A DNA stretch of 64,000 nt from Muscardinus avellanarius (GCA_963383645.1 OY726578.1:20600592-20664591), one strand, 5' to 3'. Numbered from the stretch's first letter, positions 9,396 to 20,652 are shown. The notes: a model not told the origin generated them from the sequence alone. Made by a program: numbers and translations.

Positions 9396-9592
9396 TGGGT
9401 GCGGTGGCACACACTTGTGTCCCAGTCCTTGGGAGGTGGAGACAGGAGGATTGCAGGTCCATGGTCAGCCTCAGCTACTTAGTGAGGCCCGCTGCAACTT
9501 AATGAGACCCTGTCTCAAAATAAAATAATAAAAAAATAGGGCTGGGGGTGTGGCTTGCAGGTAGAATGCCCCTGGTCCCACCCCCAGTACTG
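9396..9592 (+). mobile_element. B1-dID SINE
   Basis: Full dimer with the generic right half (gggctgggggtgtggcttgcaggtagaatgcccctggtccc). Confidence 0.88.
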
Positions 9593-10387
9593 CCGGCATC
9601 TTTGGGGCTACCAGCGTCCTCAAATCTCCCGACGCCCCCGTGGTTACAGAGCCACCGCCCACTTAGAGACCCCGGGAGAGCGGGGCTGAGTTTAATTCCT
9701 CCTCCTCTCCCCTCCTCTGGCTTGGCTCCTGCCTGCCCCATTTTATCTTGAGACGTATTACTCTGTGATGCTAACACGAATCTGCCATGGATCCCTCGGT
9801 GCTTCCTAATGAGGCCACTTAAATAGTAATTAACACCATTATCGAAGACATTTTCATTCAAAGCAGAGATGACAGATTGGGCATCGACAGGTCGAGACTG
9901 CTCGGGTGTGATCTGCAGATGCTGGGTGCCCTCCCAAGCCTCATCCCCTCCCCGCCCCGCCCATCCCGGGACTTTAATGACGGCGAGGGAGACAGGTGAG
10001 CGATAGCATGGTTATCAGCAGCAATTATCAAGTATATTCAATGTATCAAACACTGCACCAAGGGGCTGGGAGGCGTAATCAGGGTGAAGGCGCCCTGTGG
10101 TCCTTGCACCCCGACTCTGCTCTTATCCCCATTTACAGATGATGAAACTGAGCCCAGAGGCACGGAGGCACTTCCTACGCTCACACAGCTAAGCGCCAAC
10201 GGGGTGAAGGTTCCAGTTCAGACTGACGGTAAAACCCGAGTCCTTCAGCCCTAACGATGGGAAGGCCAAGGAACTATGGGTTATGCTTGTAATTAAACTT
10301 GGGAAATTCACTCAATGATACCCATAATATAATAACATAATATACCATACATATACTAACTCATGATATAATAATAAAAATCGACTA
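9593..10387. other. Repeat-poor island with a MIR
   Basis: 9760-9870 (gtattactctgtgatgctaac, taatgaggccacttaaatag, taattaacaccattatcg) is free of recognisable repeats and rich in TAAT cores. A MIR spans about 10015-10255 (cccatttacagatgatgaaactga, cacacagctaagcgcc). No gene was seen. Confidence 0.5.
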
Positions 10388-10523
10388 CGGCCAGCACCGT
10401 GGTACACGCCTGTCATCTCAGTACTTGAGAGGCCGAGACAGGAGGATCGCAGGTTTGAGGGCAGCCTCAACCACTTAGTGAAACCCTCAGCAACTTAAAC
10501 TTTTTTGTTTCAGAATTAAAAAT
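10388..10523 (+). mobile_element. SINE B1 arm, old
   Basis: cggccagcaccgtggtacacgc through agcaacttaaac. Its right half is missing or was displaced by the next SINE. Confidence 0.75.
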
Positions 10524-11022
10524 TGATGGCATTGTGGTACACACAAGTAATCCTTGTACTTGGGAGGCTGAGAGGAGAGGATCGCAGATTTGAGGGCAGC
10601 CTCACAAGTAGAGAGATGTTTCTCAACCTAGGGAGATTTTGTTTTAAATTTAAGAACAAAAAACAGGGCGCCGGGCGTGGTGGGCACGCTTGTCATCCCC
10701 GCGCTTGGGAGGCGGAGACAGGAGGATCGCGCAGGTTCGAAGCCAGCCGCGCTGGCTTAAGAGACCCTGTTTCTGAATAAAATATAAAATAGGTCTGGGA
10801 GTATAGCCCGGAGGTAGAAGGGTTCCATCCCCAGTACCACCAAAAAAAACCCAAAAACAAAAAAAACCAACCAAACAAACAAACAAACAAACAAAAACAA
10901 AACAAAAAACACACAAAACAAACAAACAACAACAACAACAACAAAATTCAGGGCTTGGCTTGGGGTGCATCTTGGAGGTAGAATGCCTCTGGGTTCAAGT
11001 CCCAGGAATGCAAAAGGAAAAA
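10524..11022 (+). mobile_element. Old SINE split by a younger one
   Basis: The decayed B1 arm (10524-10665, ggcattgtggtacacacaag) and the ID-derived right half (10951-11010, cttggggtgcatcttggaggtagaatgcctctgggttcaag) flank a hairpin-type SINE and its long A-rich tail. Confidence 0.8.
10669..10945 (+). mobile_element. Hairpin-type SINE, version 1, with A-rich tail
   Basis: The perfect stem aagccagc(cgc)gctggctt is at 10740-10758. The right half reads gtctgggagtatagcccggaggtagaagggttccatccccag, so the hairpin is present but the B-box-like ggttccatccc is not yet replaced. The tail 10840-10945 is rich in AAAC and CAA units. Confidence 0.9.
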
Positions 11023-11077
11023 AAAAAAAGATTGTGTTTCATGCAAAGAAATTTCACGGCTTAGAGTGTGCACAATT

Positions 11078-11262
11078 GGAGTGTGTGCGTGTGTGTGTGT
11101 GCGCGTGTGAGTGTGTGTGCATGTGAGTGTGTGCGCGCGCGCGCGTGTGTGCGTGTGCGTGTGTGTGTGTGTTCATGTGAGTGAGTGTGTGTGAGTGCGT
11201 GTGAGTGTGTGCGCGTGTGAGTGTGTGCGCGTGTGAGTGAGTGTGTGTGTGTGTGTGTGTGT
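11078..11262. repeat. (GT)n-type compound microsatellite
   Basis: About 185 bases of alternating purine-pyrimidine sequence mixing GTGT, GCGC and GTGA units. Such sequence can adopt Z-DNA in vitro. The histidine-threonine open frames here are artefacts. Confidence 0.95.
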
Positions 11263-12160
11263 TTCATACCAGGCAGGAGAGGGCACTCTGAAATGTTGGG
11301 AACTTTGGGGCCAGACTTGAAGTCTCGGGCCCCCTCTTAGCAGCCTGACGGTGTCTGACAGGAGACCGCGCCCGGCAGCACCCACTTTCCCTCTCTCCTC
11401 CCACCCGCTCCCGCGAACACCCCCATGAGAGCCCCATTTTGTGGACGGGGCGGACGTCAGCCAGCAGAGCGGCGCCCGGGGTCTCTTGAGCTGTGGCTGT
11501 GGACCATCTGGAGGAAGGCGCGGCTCCATCTTACAGGCCGGGCCTCTGAGGAACACGTGGGGTCAGTGCCGGCGCCGCCCTGGGCCTCAGCGCCAGCCTG
11601 GCCTTTACCCTCGAGGCTGGGGGGCTGGCCCCCAGTTGGGAGCCATCATTAGAGAGAAAACTCTGACCGCAGTTTCCTCCTGGGCTCTAGTATTCAGTGC
11701 ACTCTGTTTGCACGAATAAGAAAAATCTGTTGTGTTTTTCAGCCATTTGAAAGCCATTTTCACCCTGTGTGGAGAAGATCCCCTCTGGCCCCCCCTTCCG
11801 CCCATGCTACTGGACGGAGCTTGTTCTATACCCCAGAAGGTCTGTTTTCCATCAAATAAAATGAGTTCTTTCTCCAATTCTCAGATTCCTTCTCTGGAAT
11901 GACACCCAGCCCTTAGGATTGCTAGCAGGTCCTGCGCCAAGTTCTTGGCTCACAGCAGGAACGCCATGGCCGCCGGCCGCCTCCCGCCCCTGTGGATTCA
12001 GCAAGGGCTCCTTCCAGAGCCCGAGGGCGGCGGCGCGGTGGAGTCTGGTTCGCGTCCCAGCCCTGCAGCCTTGCTGTGGGACCCTGCACAAATTTTCACC
12101 CTCTCGGAGCCCACTAGCTCCATCTTTATTTTTTATTAATTTATCATCATCACTTCATTT
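11263..12160. other. Unique region, no gene seen
   Basis: GC-rich 11330-11660, then 11700-11900 (gttgtgtttttcagccattt, tcaaataaaatgagttcttt). A MIR/L2-like end may lie at 12040-12110 (gaccctgcacaaattttcac). No recognised protein. Confidence 0.4.
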
Positions 12161-12163
12161 ATT

Positions 12164-12212
12164 TTTTTGTGGTGCTGGGGATAAAACTTCGTCCTGGCCT
12201 GCATGCAACAGT
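12164..12212 (-). mobile_element. ID-like fragment
   Basis: ttgtggtgctggggataaaac followed by cctggcctgcatgcaac resembles an antisense ID element that keeps the anticodon-arm region, unlike the short right half of the dimeric SINE. The match is short and decayed. Confidence 0.45.
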
Positions 12213-12310
12213 CTATTAATGTCATGATTTCTAAGAATTCCATTCCCCCAATATAATCAAACTGCATTTCCCCCCACCTCAGGGGTCTATGTTTTTAATT
12301 TTTTTCTTTT

Positions 12311-12311
12311 C

Positions 12312-12380
<69 letters not shown>
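12311..12380. repeat. (TTTC)n microsatellite
   Basis: About 17 TTTC units forming the 3' tail side of the next minus-strand SINE. Confidence 0.97.
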
Positions 12381-12384
12381 TTTT

Positions 12385-12570
12385 TTGGTGGCACTGGGGT
12401 TCCTGGAAGCCTTTCTACCTCCGGGCTACACTCCCAGACCTATTTTTACATTTTCATTTGGAAACAGGGTCTCCTAAGCCAGCGCGCGCGGCTGGCTTCG
12501 AACCTGCGCGATCCTCCTGTCTCTGCCTCCCAAGCGCGGGGATTACAAGCGTGCGCCACCACGCCCGGCA
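12385..12570 (-). mobile_element. Young hairpin-type SINE
   Basis: Perfect stem aagccagc(gcgcgcg)gctggctt at 12476-12498 and TTCCTGGAA at 12400-12408. Few CpG sites have been lost. Confidence 0.94.
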
Positions 12571-13420
12571 AATTTTTTTTCTTTTCTGACTGCGGGCGGC
12601 CCCCTCTCCCCTCCCCTCATCTTCAAATCTGGGCCAGCTGGCTCTGAAATTCCTTTGGTGCAGCTTCTGGAAAAAAAGAAGATAGGCGTTGCTGTCTGTC
12701 TGTTCTGTCTGAGCTCCGGCCAGCGATTCTCAAAGACGATATTCTTGTTTTGTAACGTTCTGGCCCCTTTGGGGCTTTAAAATGTTGACCTCCCTATTCT
12801 TTCCCACCAGGGGACCCGTCACCTTTGGTCCAGGCTCCTGCCAGATGTTTGATCTTAGAAAACGCATCTAGAACTCCGGAACAAGATGGCTAAGAATAGC
12901 TGACGTTTCTGGTTCTCCTCCCTGTACCGGAGCCCCGCGCTAACAACTTCACAAGCATCTAATCCTCAGAATAGCTCTGTGAGGGAGGGTCTCTCGAAGC
13001 TTCCATCTTTTAGATAATGACACCGGGCTCAGAGAGGTGAAGCGGTCTACCCGAAGACACACAGCGAGGTCTAGAGCCAAGTTTCCTCTACAGCCTTTTT
13101 CTTAGCCATCTTTCCTAAACAGTCTCCGGCTCCCCTCCCCAGATGTTCAAGGAGGTCACTGATCCCCAGAGGTAGGGGCTAAGTCTCTTCCGGTTCTGGA
13201 AAGAGCTTGGGAGCACAGGCAAGTCACGCCCAACCGCAGGCAGAGGCCGTCTTCCTGCAGCCCGCGTAGCTTCTCTGCGACTTGTACGATGTCGGGCTTA
13301 GCATACGGGCCCAACGCAGGCTCGATGCCCAAGTCCTGATGGAGGAACTTTATAATTGGGCCCCTCTGGCTGCTGCGTGCTGGGTGAGGAGGAGGAAAAA
13401 TATCAAACAAAAGAAAGTAG
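12571..13420. other. Unique region with a MIR
   Basis: A MIR spans about 12890-13110 (aacttcacaagcatctaatcc, ctctgtgagggagggt, gataatgacaccgggctcag). The rest is unique with no gene recognised. Confidence 0.5.
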
Positions 13421-13421
13421 G

Positions 13422-13639
13422 AAGCCGGGCATGGCGGCACACGCTTGTCATCCCAGCATTTGGGAGGCCGAGACGGGAGGATCGCGGTTCGTGGACAGCC
13501 TCAGCTACTTAGTGAGGCCCTCTGCAACTCAGTGAGACCCTGTTTCAAAATAAAGAATAAAAAATAGGGCAGGGGGTGGAGCTCAGAGGTAGAATGTGAC
13601 CCTGGGTTCCATCCCCAGTACCGAAAAAAAAAAAAAAAA
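13422..13639 (+). mobile_element. B1-dID SINE
   Basis: Complete generic dimer, agccgggcatggcggcacac to catccccagtacc, with an uninterrupted poly-A tail. Confidence 0.92.
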
Positions 13640-13767
13640 GAAATATTAGATCAAAGGAACAGGAGTCCCAAAAAGCCCTTCTACCTGACCCCCTTCTCTG
13701 ATTTCCACTCCATCCCGATAGAAAACCCACCAGACAAATCATTCCTAAATTTTTTATTTTTTAAAAT

Positions 13768-13987
13768 TTTTGTGGTACTAGAGATTGAACCCAGGGGCAT
13801 TTTACCTCCAAGCTGCACCCCCCAGCCCTATTATACTGAATTTATTCATTCATTCATTTGGAAACAAGGTCTTGCTAGGTTGCCGAGAGGCTCACTAAGT
13901 TGCTGAGGCTGGCCTCGAACCTGCGATCCTCCTGTCTCAGCCTCCCGAGTACTGGGATTACAGGAGTGTATCACTCTGCGCCCGGCT
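13768..13987 (-). mobile_element. B1-dID SINE
   Basis: tgtggtactagagattgaac to actctgcgcccggct. The linker contains a small ATTC repeat. Confidence 0.9.
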
Positions 13988-14960
13988 CCAAGGATCTTTT
14001 TAAGTTAAAGCTCTACAGAGCGCCAGTGCCTGTAAACAGAGCCGCAGCGTGGGGGGAGTTGGCTCTGACTTCTAGACCTGGTCTCCTGGGCCTGAGACCC
14101 GGAGAAGGGCCAGCCAGGTCCCGTTCCTGCCCACAGCCGTCTACAGATGGCTCCGCTCTTCACAGTGAGGCGGCGAGAGATGTTGCCAAGGCCGTCAACA
14201 ACCACATCTCGCTCCAACGGACTCCATCAACTAAAAAGCCTTGGCAGGGCTGAAATAGGACTACAGCAAAACCTCTTAGGAAAAGAAAAATCTTGAATGG
14301 GCTCTTCCTTCCACTGGGTGGAAATTTCCATCACAACAGCATAGGCGGCCGCAGTCTATTAAGGAATTGAAGTCAGATTAAGGGGCACTCTATTACGGCC
14401 CTGCCCCGGGCTGCCACCGGGGCGCAGACCCGCACGCGTTCCGCGTTTTTAACCCCTCCGATCGCTCCAGGGAATGCCTGAAATCGGGCTGTCAGACAAA
14501 AGGCCTCTGTTTTGAAGGTCGGAATGACGAAATTTAAAACGTGGCAAAATTGTTTCCAGGCCAAACCCCCAAAGCACGCGGCAGAGTCTTGGCTTGTAGA
14601 CTCTCTTCTGATTAGGACTTTGGAAATAAAAAAAAAAGTCCAACTTCCTTCACCACCCCGGGCATCCTTTGGACCGTAATCAGAAAACCATTCTGAGAAT
14701 GAAGATGCGGGGCTGGCGTAGGAGGCGCACAGGCCCTCTCCCAGGCAAAACACAAAGGGAGCCGTCTCCGGGGAAGCTGGCGAGGCCCTGCCGGTGTGTC
14801 ACCGACATCGGAATTACATGAAATTATCGCCACATGAGTGCCTTCCACTGTTGTTTGTGTTCCAAAATGTCCCAATGAATTCTAAATGGAGCGTTATGTT
14901 CCCTTGAAGAGAGAGAGAAAACCTAATGTTCTGTCCATTATCAGAACCCACTCAGGAAAA
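13988..14960. other. Long repeat-poor island
   Basis: Nearly 1 kb without recognisable interspersed repeats. 14450-14640 (gaatgacgaaatttaaaacg, gcaaaattgtttccaggcc) and 14800-14950 (ggaattacatgaaattatcg, ccaatgaattctaaatggag) have the balanced composition typical of conserved noncoding elements. Minus-strand frames here do not resemble a known protein. Confidence 0.45.
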
Positions 14961-15269
14961 TGAGCTTTCTGAGTGTGAGCCCTCCCTCCCGCTCTCCGGA
15001 GGCAGAGGAAGAAGGGAGGGGGATTGATTAAACCTTGTGATTAGTTCGCCCAGAAGTTTTCTTTTGCTTTTAGTATTGCTTTGTCTTTCTTCCAATAGAA
15101 ATCGGCCTGCACAGGGTAGCGACAGGGGAATTGTGTCTATTGAGCGGCCTTCCTGGTGGCTGAACCAAGCGCTACCCTGCCCCTTCTTCACCTTGGTACG
15201 CAGATAATTGATACCTTTGGCTAACCGAGATGCGCCATATTTGTGGCTACATAACCACATCCTCATCAT

Positions 15270-15414
15270 TCCTTCCTGTCTTCGTTCTCTCTCCTCCCCT
15301 CCCCTTTCTCCATCTCTTCCTTCCTTCTTTCCCTTCTCCTTCTCTCCTTTCTCTCTTCCTTCCTTCAGTCTTTTCTCCATTTCTTTCTTTTTTCTCTTTC
15401 TTACCTTTCTATTT
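15270..15414. repeat. Pyrimidine-rich tract
   Basis: Almost pure C/T (ctctcctcccctcccctttc, ttccttccttctttcccttc) leading into the TCCA array. Confidence 0.9.
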
Positions 15415-15770
15415 TTATCCATCCATCCATCCATTTGTCCATCCATCCATCTACCATCCATCCATTTGTCCATCCAACCATCCATTCATCCATCCTTCCT
15501 TCCATTTATCCATCCACCCATCCATTTGTCCATCCATCTATCCATTTGTCCATCCAACTATCCATCCATCCATTTGTCCATCCATCCATCCATTTGTCCA
15601 TCCAACTATCCATCCATCCATTTGTCCATCCAACTATCCATTTGTCCATCCAACTATCCATCCATCCATCCATCTATCCTTCCATTTATCCATCCATTTA
15701 TCCATCCATCCATCCATCCATCCATCCATCCATCCATCCATCTATCCTTCCATTTATCCATCCATTCTCC
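15415..15770. repeat. (TCCA)n array with higher-order pattern
   Basis: About 355 bases of TCCA with a recurring interruption (TTTGTCCATCCA), so a 24-36 base higher-order period is visible. It creates long Ile/His/Pro/Ser open frames in all three forward phases; these are not genes. Confidence 0.97.
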
Positions 15771-15884
15771 ACCCATGATTTTCATCAATAAGTATTTACT
15801 GAGCCTCTCTTATCCAATAAACACCAAGGCAGAACGTATGAAGAACTGCTTGCTGAGCTGGTTTGAATATATATTTAAGTCACA

Positions 15885-16230
15885 GGTGCCCCTTGTCTTA
15901 ATATGGAGTTACATCCCAATAAATACATTACTTGAACATATTATAAGTTGAACATATTGTAAGTCAAAAAGCATTAACTACAGCTCACCTCTGAACCTCT
16001 TAGTTTGCCCTAACCTTCCTTAAATGTACTCGGAGCACTCACATTCGCCTAGAGGTGGCAACATCGTCTAACCCAAAGCTTCTTTTGTAATAAAAGGCTG
16101 AATATTTCTTGTAATCTAGTCAGTACTGTATCGACAGCGAGGCACAGAAGGTTCGCACAGGTACGTTTAATACCATCCTAAAGTTGAAAAATTGTGAGCA
16201 TAGCCATCGTAAGGCGGGGACCAGCTGCAC
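15885..16230 (+). mobile_element. Tigger-like DNA transposon relic
   Basis: Terminal and internal phrases (tggagttacatcccaataaa, cttgaacatattataagttg, attgtaagtcaaaaagcatt, agcatagccatcgtaaggcggggacc) match the layout of a widely dispersed nonautonomous mammalian Tc1/mariner-class (Tigger-type) element. No transposase is present. The family name is by recognition only. Confidence 0.6.
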
Positions 16231-16344
16231 AATGATTCATCTGCACGAGCTCAGAGGGAAATTAAATAACTGGACAGTTGGGCTTACCGTATCTCCCGAG
16301 GGCCACCATGTGCCAAGCAGGAGGCATGACTATGCCTCAGAGAC

Positions 16345-17215
16345 CTGCAGGGACACTTCTCAAAAGAAGAAATACAAATGGCCAACAGCACATGAGACGT
16401 GTTCGACATCACAGCAACCGGGGAGATGCGAGTCAAAACAACGCTGGGATCCCATCTAGCTCTAGTTAGAACGGCACAGTCATCAACAAATGCTGGCGAG
16501 GGTGCGGGGAAATAGACATTTTATACATCGCTAGTGGGATTGTAATTTAGCGCAACCATTATGGAGACCAGTATGGATCTAGAAAAGACGAGAAATGGAA
16601 CCACCGGAGACCAGTATGGATCTAGAAAAGATGAGAAATGGAACCACCATAGGACCCGGCTCTACATTCCTCGGTATCTTTTCCAAAGAATTATAGCCTG
16701 GATTCTATGGCGACGCACCATACCCATGTTTATAGTCGCACAGTTCACAATAAACGAATTATAGAACCGACCTAGGTGAATATATCATGGGTATATACTC
16801 ACGATGAAGTCTCACTCAGTTGTGAAAAAGAACACTATCATGCCATTTGCAGAAAAATAGGTGGAACCACTGAATATTAGGTTAAGTGACATCAGCCAGT
16901 CTCAGCCAGTCTAGGGTCATATATGTTTTCTCTTATATGTGGGGGGAAAAAGGGAATCAAGATAAATAAGGAGAGAAAAGCAGAATAGTGGAGGGGGAAG
17001 GGAGATGGGAGGGGAAAAGGAGGATTGAGACAGGAAAGAGTTCAAATAATAAACTTCACAATGTCCAGATAAGAAGCTCTCACGACCGACCTCACATGTC
17101 CAAGGAGGGTGAGGGAGCAGGTGGCGCTCGGAGGGGCACGCCGCGTGCTGTGTGCCTACGTGGGTGTGTCCTGTGAGTCTCACCGTAACGTATAATTAGA
17201 AGGCACCAATAAAAG
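16345..17215 (+). mobile_element. 5'-truncated L1: ORF2 C-terminus and 3' UTR
   Basis: cttctcaaaagaagaaatac, catcacagcaaccggggaga, ggtgcggggaaatagacatt, ccattatggagaccagtatg and tgtttatagtcgcacagttc follow the L1 ORF2 C-terminal order. It ends in a G/A-rich 3' UTR and aggcaccaataaaag. Multiple stops interrupt the frame. A 35-base segment around accagtatggatctagaaaag (16570 and 16609) is duplicated in tandem. Confidence 0.85.
17115..17131 (+). promoter_or_regulatory. Weak CTCF-like motif in L1 3' UTR
   Basis: gagcaggtggcgctcgg contains AGGTGGCGCT, close to the CTCF core. It lies within a truncated L1. Confidence 0.25.
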
Positions 17216-17439
17216 CATAAATTTAAACAACGAAACCTACTGTGCTGTATAATTGACACGCACCCATAAAAAATAGTGAGCGCCTCTGTCTGTCCAGTAG
17301 CTCAGTCCAGTGGTATCTAAAGTGTGAGTCTTGTTCCCTATAGAGTGATTTTAGACTGGGACAGAACCCAAGTGTGGCAGGTTTCCGGATTTCTACTCAA
17401 ACCCCTTTCCCCCACTCTGGGCACAAAGCTGGACTAGAT

Positions 17440-17770
17440 ACCCCAGCCTCCTCTGCAGCTAGGTGCTGACTGAGTTCTGTGCACAAGGACAAACATGGCC
17501 GCCATGTGATCCTCCGCAGTCTTCCTTCTCTTCCCGATGGGCACTGAGCACCCATCAAAACACCCCGGAGCCCAAGGATGGTGGAAGCTCTAGGGAGACG
17601 GGGTTTACAAGCCTGAGTATCACGAGAAGTAGCCTCATCTTGAAATATCTTCTAGTGGATTTTTTGGGACTGAGAGATAAGCTCTTCCCGTTCTAGGTCT
17701 TTGGGTTGGGGGATTTATTCATACCTGGCATCACGTACCCGAATACCACAACTATTTCATGGAATATGAA
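17440..17770 (+). mobile_element. Ancient LTR-like relic (family unsure)
   Basis: cctctgcagctaggtgctgac, aacatggccgccatgtgatcc, ggatggtggaagctctaggg and a terminal ttgggttgggggatttattc resemble a widespread old mammalian repeat that I read as LTR-derived. A second possible member is at 31.9-32.3 kb. Confidence 0.4.
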
Positions 17771-18470
17771 GACATGAAGATCTGTTTCTAGACTGGATTA
17801 AAACAGGGCTCTGTGGGCTGATGGGGAAGGGCTGGGCGGTTCTCCAGGGTGGCTGTGCGATCCGTGATTTTTGCCTTAGAGACTGACTTTACAGTCTCAG
17901 CCATGGGTCTAACGTGACTTGACCACGTGAAACCCAGTCTGAGGCGGCTCACGGTCCAAGTCACAAGTCAATCAGGACTGATGCACCATCGAATCCAAAC
18001 CAACTCAAGGCCATTCGAACCTGCAGTTATTTGGCAAATAGAGGGAATGAACACGTCAACGTCATCTTCCCAACACACATTACCCACAACAGTCTTGGTC
18101 ACTGGCCAAATGGGATGTTTACTTGGCCTTCACTGACCAAGTAGAAATCCATCCAGCCACGTCCTGGGTCAGGTTATTGACTCAGTCCACCAGCGGTTCC
18201 AACCTAGGCGGTCAGCTTCTCATTTTAGAGGCAAACTTATCTTGAAATGGAGACCACACTACCAACCCTAAAGATTAAGGGGTATAAATAAAAAAAAAAT
18301 CTATATGCCTGTACACACACCCTGCTACTGGTTCCGGTGCACAGTACCCTGTTGTAAATCCTGCAAAACCAGGTTCAGATTCTAAGAATGTTCCTTCAAA
18401 GAGCAAAGACTGAAAACTTTCAAAAATATGAGAATATCATTATTTTTAAATTTTTTAAAAAATTTTCTCT
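17771..18470. other. Unique region, no gene seen
   Basis: 17900-18250 has no recognised repeat (aatcaggactgatgcaccat, aacacgtcaacgtcatcttc). The short frame at 17927-18136 has no domain. Confidence 0.4.
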
Positions 18471-18471
18471 T

Positions 18472-18670
18472 GTGGTACTGGGGATGGAACCCAGGGTCCT
18501 TCTACTTCCAGGTTACACCTTCAGACCTTTTTTATATTTCATCTTAGAAACAGGGTCTCCCTAGGTTGCTGAGAGCCTCACTAAGTAGCTGAGGCTGGCT
18601 TCAAACCTGCGATCCCCCTGTCTCAGCCTCACAAGTGCTGGGATTACAAGCGTGCGCCACCATGCCTGGC
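18472..18670 (-). mobile_element. B1-dID SINE
   Basis: tgtggtactggggatggaac to caccatgcctggcc. It has the generic B1 arm with the right half partly of the transitional type (cttccaggttacaccttcagacc). Confidence 0.9.
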
Positions 18671-18735
18671 CATATAAAAATATTTTAGATGACCTTGCCC
18701 CTCCCACAAATAACAGTTGTGTTTGTCTGTTTTCT

Positions 18736-19125
18736 GTTATTATAAGTATATACTTGAGATTAAATACCAGGCTTATTATAAGAATATACTTGAGGTTAAG
18801 TACCAGGCTTATTATAAGTATATACCTGAGGTTAAGGCCAGGCTTATTATAAGTATACACCTGAGGTTAAGGCCAGGCTTATTATAAGTATACACCTGAG
18901 GTTAAGGCCAGGCTTATTATAAGTATATACCTGAGGTTAAGTATTAGGCTTATTATAAGTATATACCTGAGGTTAAGGCCAGGCTTATTATAAGTATACA
19001 CCTGAGGTTAAGGCCAGGCTTATTATAAGTATATACCTGAGGTTAGGCCAGGCTTATTATAAGTATATACCTGAGGTTAAGGCCAGGCTTATTATAAGTA
19101 TATACCTGAGGTTAAGGCCAGGCTT
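18736..19125. repeat. 35-bp minisatellite, about 11 copies
   Basis: The unit aggcttattataagtatata + cctgaggttaaggcc is repeated head to tail. Early units end taaatacc or taagtacc, giving 37 bases; later ones are homogenised to 35 bases, alternating tatata/tataca. It is not part of a recognised transposon. Confidence 0.97.
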
Positions 19126-19498
19126 GCAGCCTCTCACCAGGCCCTGGCTCTCAGCATCACCTCTCAAATTTGACACACGGAGGGGCCCAGGCTCCTAACG
19201 CAGGAAACCAGAGCAGCAGCCACGCACCCTGAAGCTGCCGGTAGGGGAACACAAGCTGATGGACACATGTGGTGGGGTCGTCGAAGCTTGGATGAGCTGG
19301 GTGGCGTGGGATGGCGTATTTGCTTTTGTGTCTTTCAGCTGTAGAGGAAGCTGAAGTCAGGATGGAAGAAAAACTCATAATATTCACAAACAGAAGGAAG
19401 AGCTTGGGATAACCACAGCTGATGAGAAGCGGGGGGGCGGGGGAGGGGGAGATCTCAGACAGGACAGAGTCGGGGTCAGGAGGGAGCAGCCGTACCTT
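19126..19498. other. Unique region
   Basis: No repeat or gene recognised. A G-rich run (gcgggggggcgggggagggg) is at 19428-19450. Confidence 0.4.
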
Positions 19499-19624
19499 CT
19501 GAGTATTGTCTGCCTCGTCCTTAGGCTCACTTCAGAGTTTCCCTGAGTATTGTCTGCCTCGTCCTTAGGCTCCAGAGCTTCACTGAGTATTGTCTGCCTC
19601 GTCCTTAGGCTCATTTCAGAGCTT
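19499..19624. repeat. Three-copy 40-44 bp tandem repeat
   Basis: The block ctgagtattgtctgcctcgt followed by ccttaggctc starts at 19499, 19543 and 19583. The intervening 10-14 bases vary (acttcagagtttcc, cagagcttca). Confidence 0.95.
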
Positions 19625-19907
19625 CACATCTCAGGTCGAGTAGAACGTGAGCAGTGGAGGGGGGGCTGAACTTATACTCGATTTTTATGCAAAAAGCGGA
19701 GCTAGGTTTGCGTCCAACCAGATCAATTGCCAACTCAAAACACATTAATATTCTTCAGGGGACTAGAACAAAAGCTGAAAGTTCCTACATTATAATATGA
19801 ACAGCATCTAGGAGACAGACCCACATATCTTGCCATATGGAAAATCAGAACATTTTGACAGGGGTTCAAGAGAAAAGACAATTAACTGAGACTCACCCTA
19901 AGGTGGG
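19625..19907. other. Unique AT-richer region
   Basis: No gene or clear repeat recognised. It resembles anonymous intergenic DNA. Confidence 0.35.
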
Positions 19908-20074
19908 CTAGATGAAGCTGAGACTGGAGGATCATGGTTCGCGGCCAGCCTCGGCTACTTAGTGAGGCCCTCCGCAGCTTAGTGAGACCCTGTTTCAAAA
20001 ATAAAGAATAGAAAATAGGGCTGGGGGTGTAGCTTGGAGGTAGAATGCCCCTGGGTTCCATCCCTAGTATTGAA
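19908..20074 (+). mobile_element. 5'-truncated B1-dID SINE
   Basis: It begins within the B1 arm (agatgaagctgagactggagg) and keeps a complete right half (gggctgggggtgtagcttggaggtagaatgcc). The tail is a GAGA-rich purine tract to about 20162. Confidence 0.88.
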
Positions 20075-20221
20075 AAGAGATAGAGATAGAGATGAAGAGG
20101 GAGAGGGGGAGGGGGAGAGGGAGAGGGAGAAGAGAAGAGGAGAGGAGAGGAGGAGAGAGAGGAGTTTTAGGGAAAATATTGTAATTAAGTTCAATAAGCT
20201 AAAAGAAAATATGGTTAAAAT

Positions 20222-20420
20222 AGCTGGGTGTGGTGGCTCATGCCTTTAATCCCAGCACTTGGGAGACTGAGACAGGAGCATCGCAAGTTCAGGGCCAGCT
20301 TAACAACTTAGCAAGGCCATCAGCAACCTTGTGAGATCCTGCCCTGTTTTAAAATTAAAACTAAAATAGGGCTGGAGGTGTAGCTCAGGGGTAGAATACC
20401 CCTGAATTCAAATCCCACAA
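20222..20420 (+). mobile_element. B1-dID SINE
   Basis: agctgggtgtggtggctcatgc to cctgaattcaaatcccac. The following CA-type array begins at its 3' end. Confidence 0.9.
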
Positions 20421-20421
20421 T

Positions 20422-20652
20422 GCGTGCGCGCGTGCACACGCGCATACACACATACACACATACACACTTACATACATACACATGATACACACATACATGC
20501 ATACACATACACACATACACATACACACATACACACACATACACGCATATACATACATACATGCATGCAATACACATATACACATACACACATACAAACA
20601 CATACACATATATACACACATGCGTGCATACACATACACACATACACACACG
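20422..20652. repeat. (ACACAT)n-type array
   Basis: About 230 bases of ACAC/ATAC units, with a GCGCGCGTGC-rich start. It creates Thr/His-rich frames that are not genes. Confidence 0.96.

Noticed and set aside
11078..11262. Functional Z-DNA regulatory element
   Set aside because: The alternating sequence is real, but nothing nearby suggests a promoter; ordinary microsatellite is the simpler reading.
15208..15951. 247-codon frame and two overlapping long frames
   Set aside because: They are translations of the TCCA array in three phases (Ile-His-Pro-Ser repeats).
18736..19125. Regular repeat array that might suggest CRISPR
   Set aside because: The repeats are directly adjacent with no unique spacers, and the context is a mammalian genome; it is a minisatellite.
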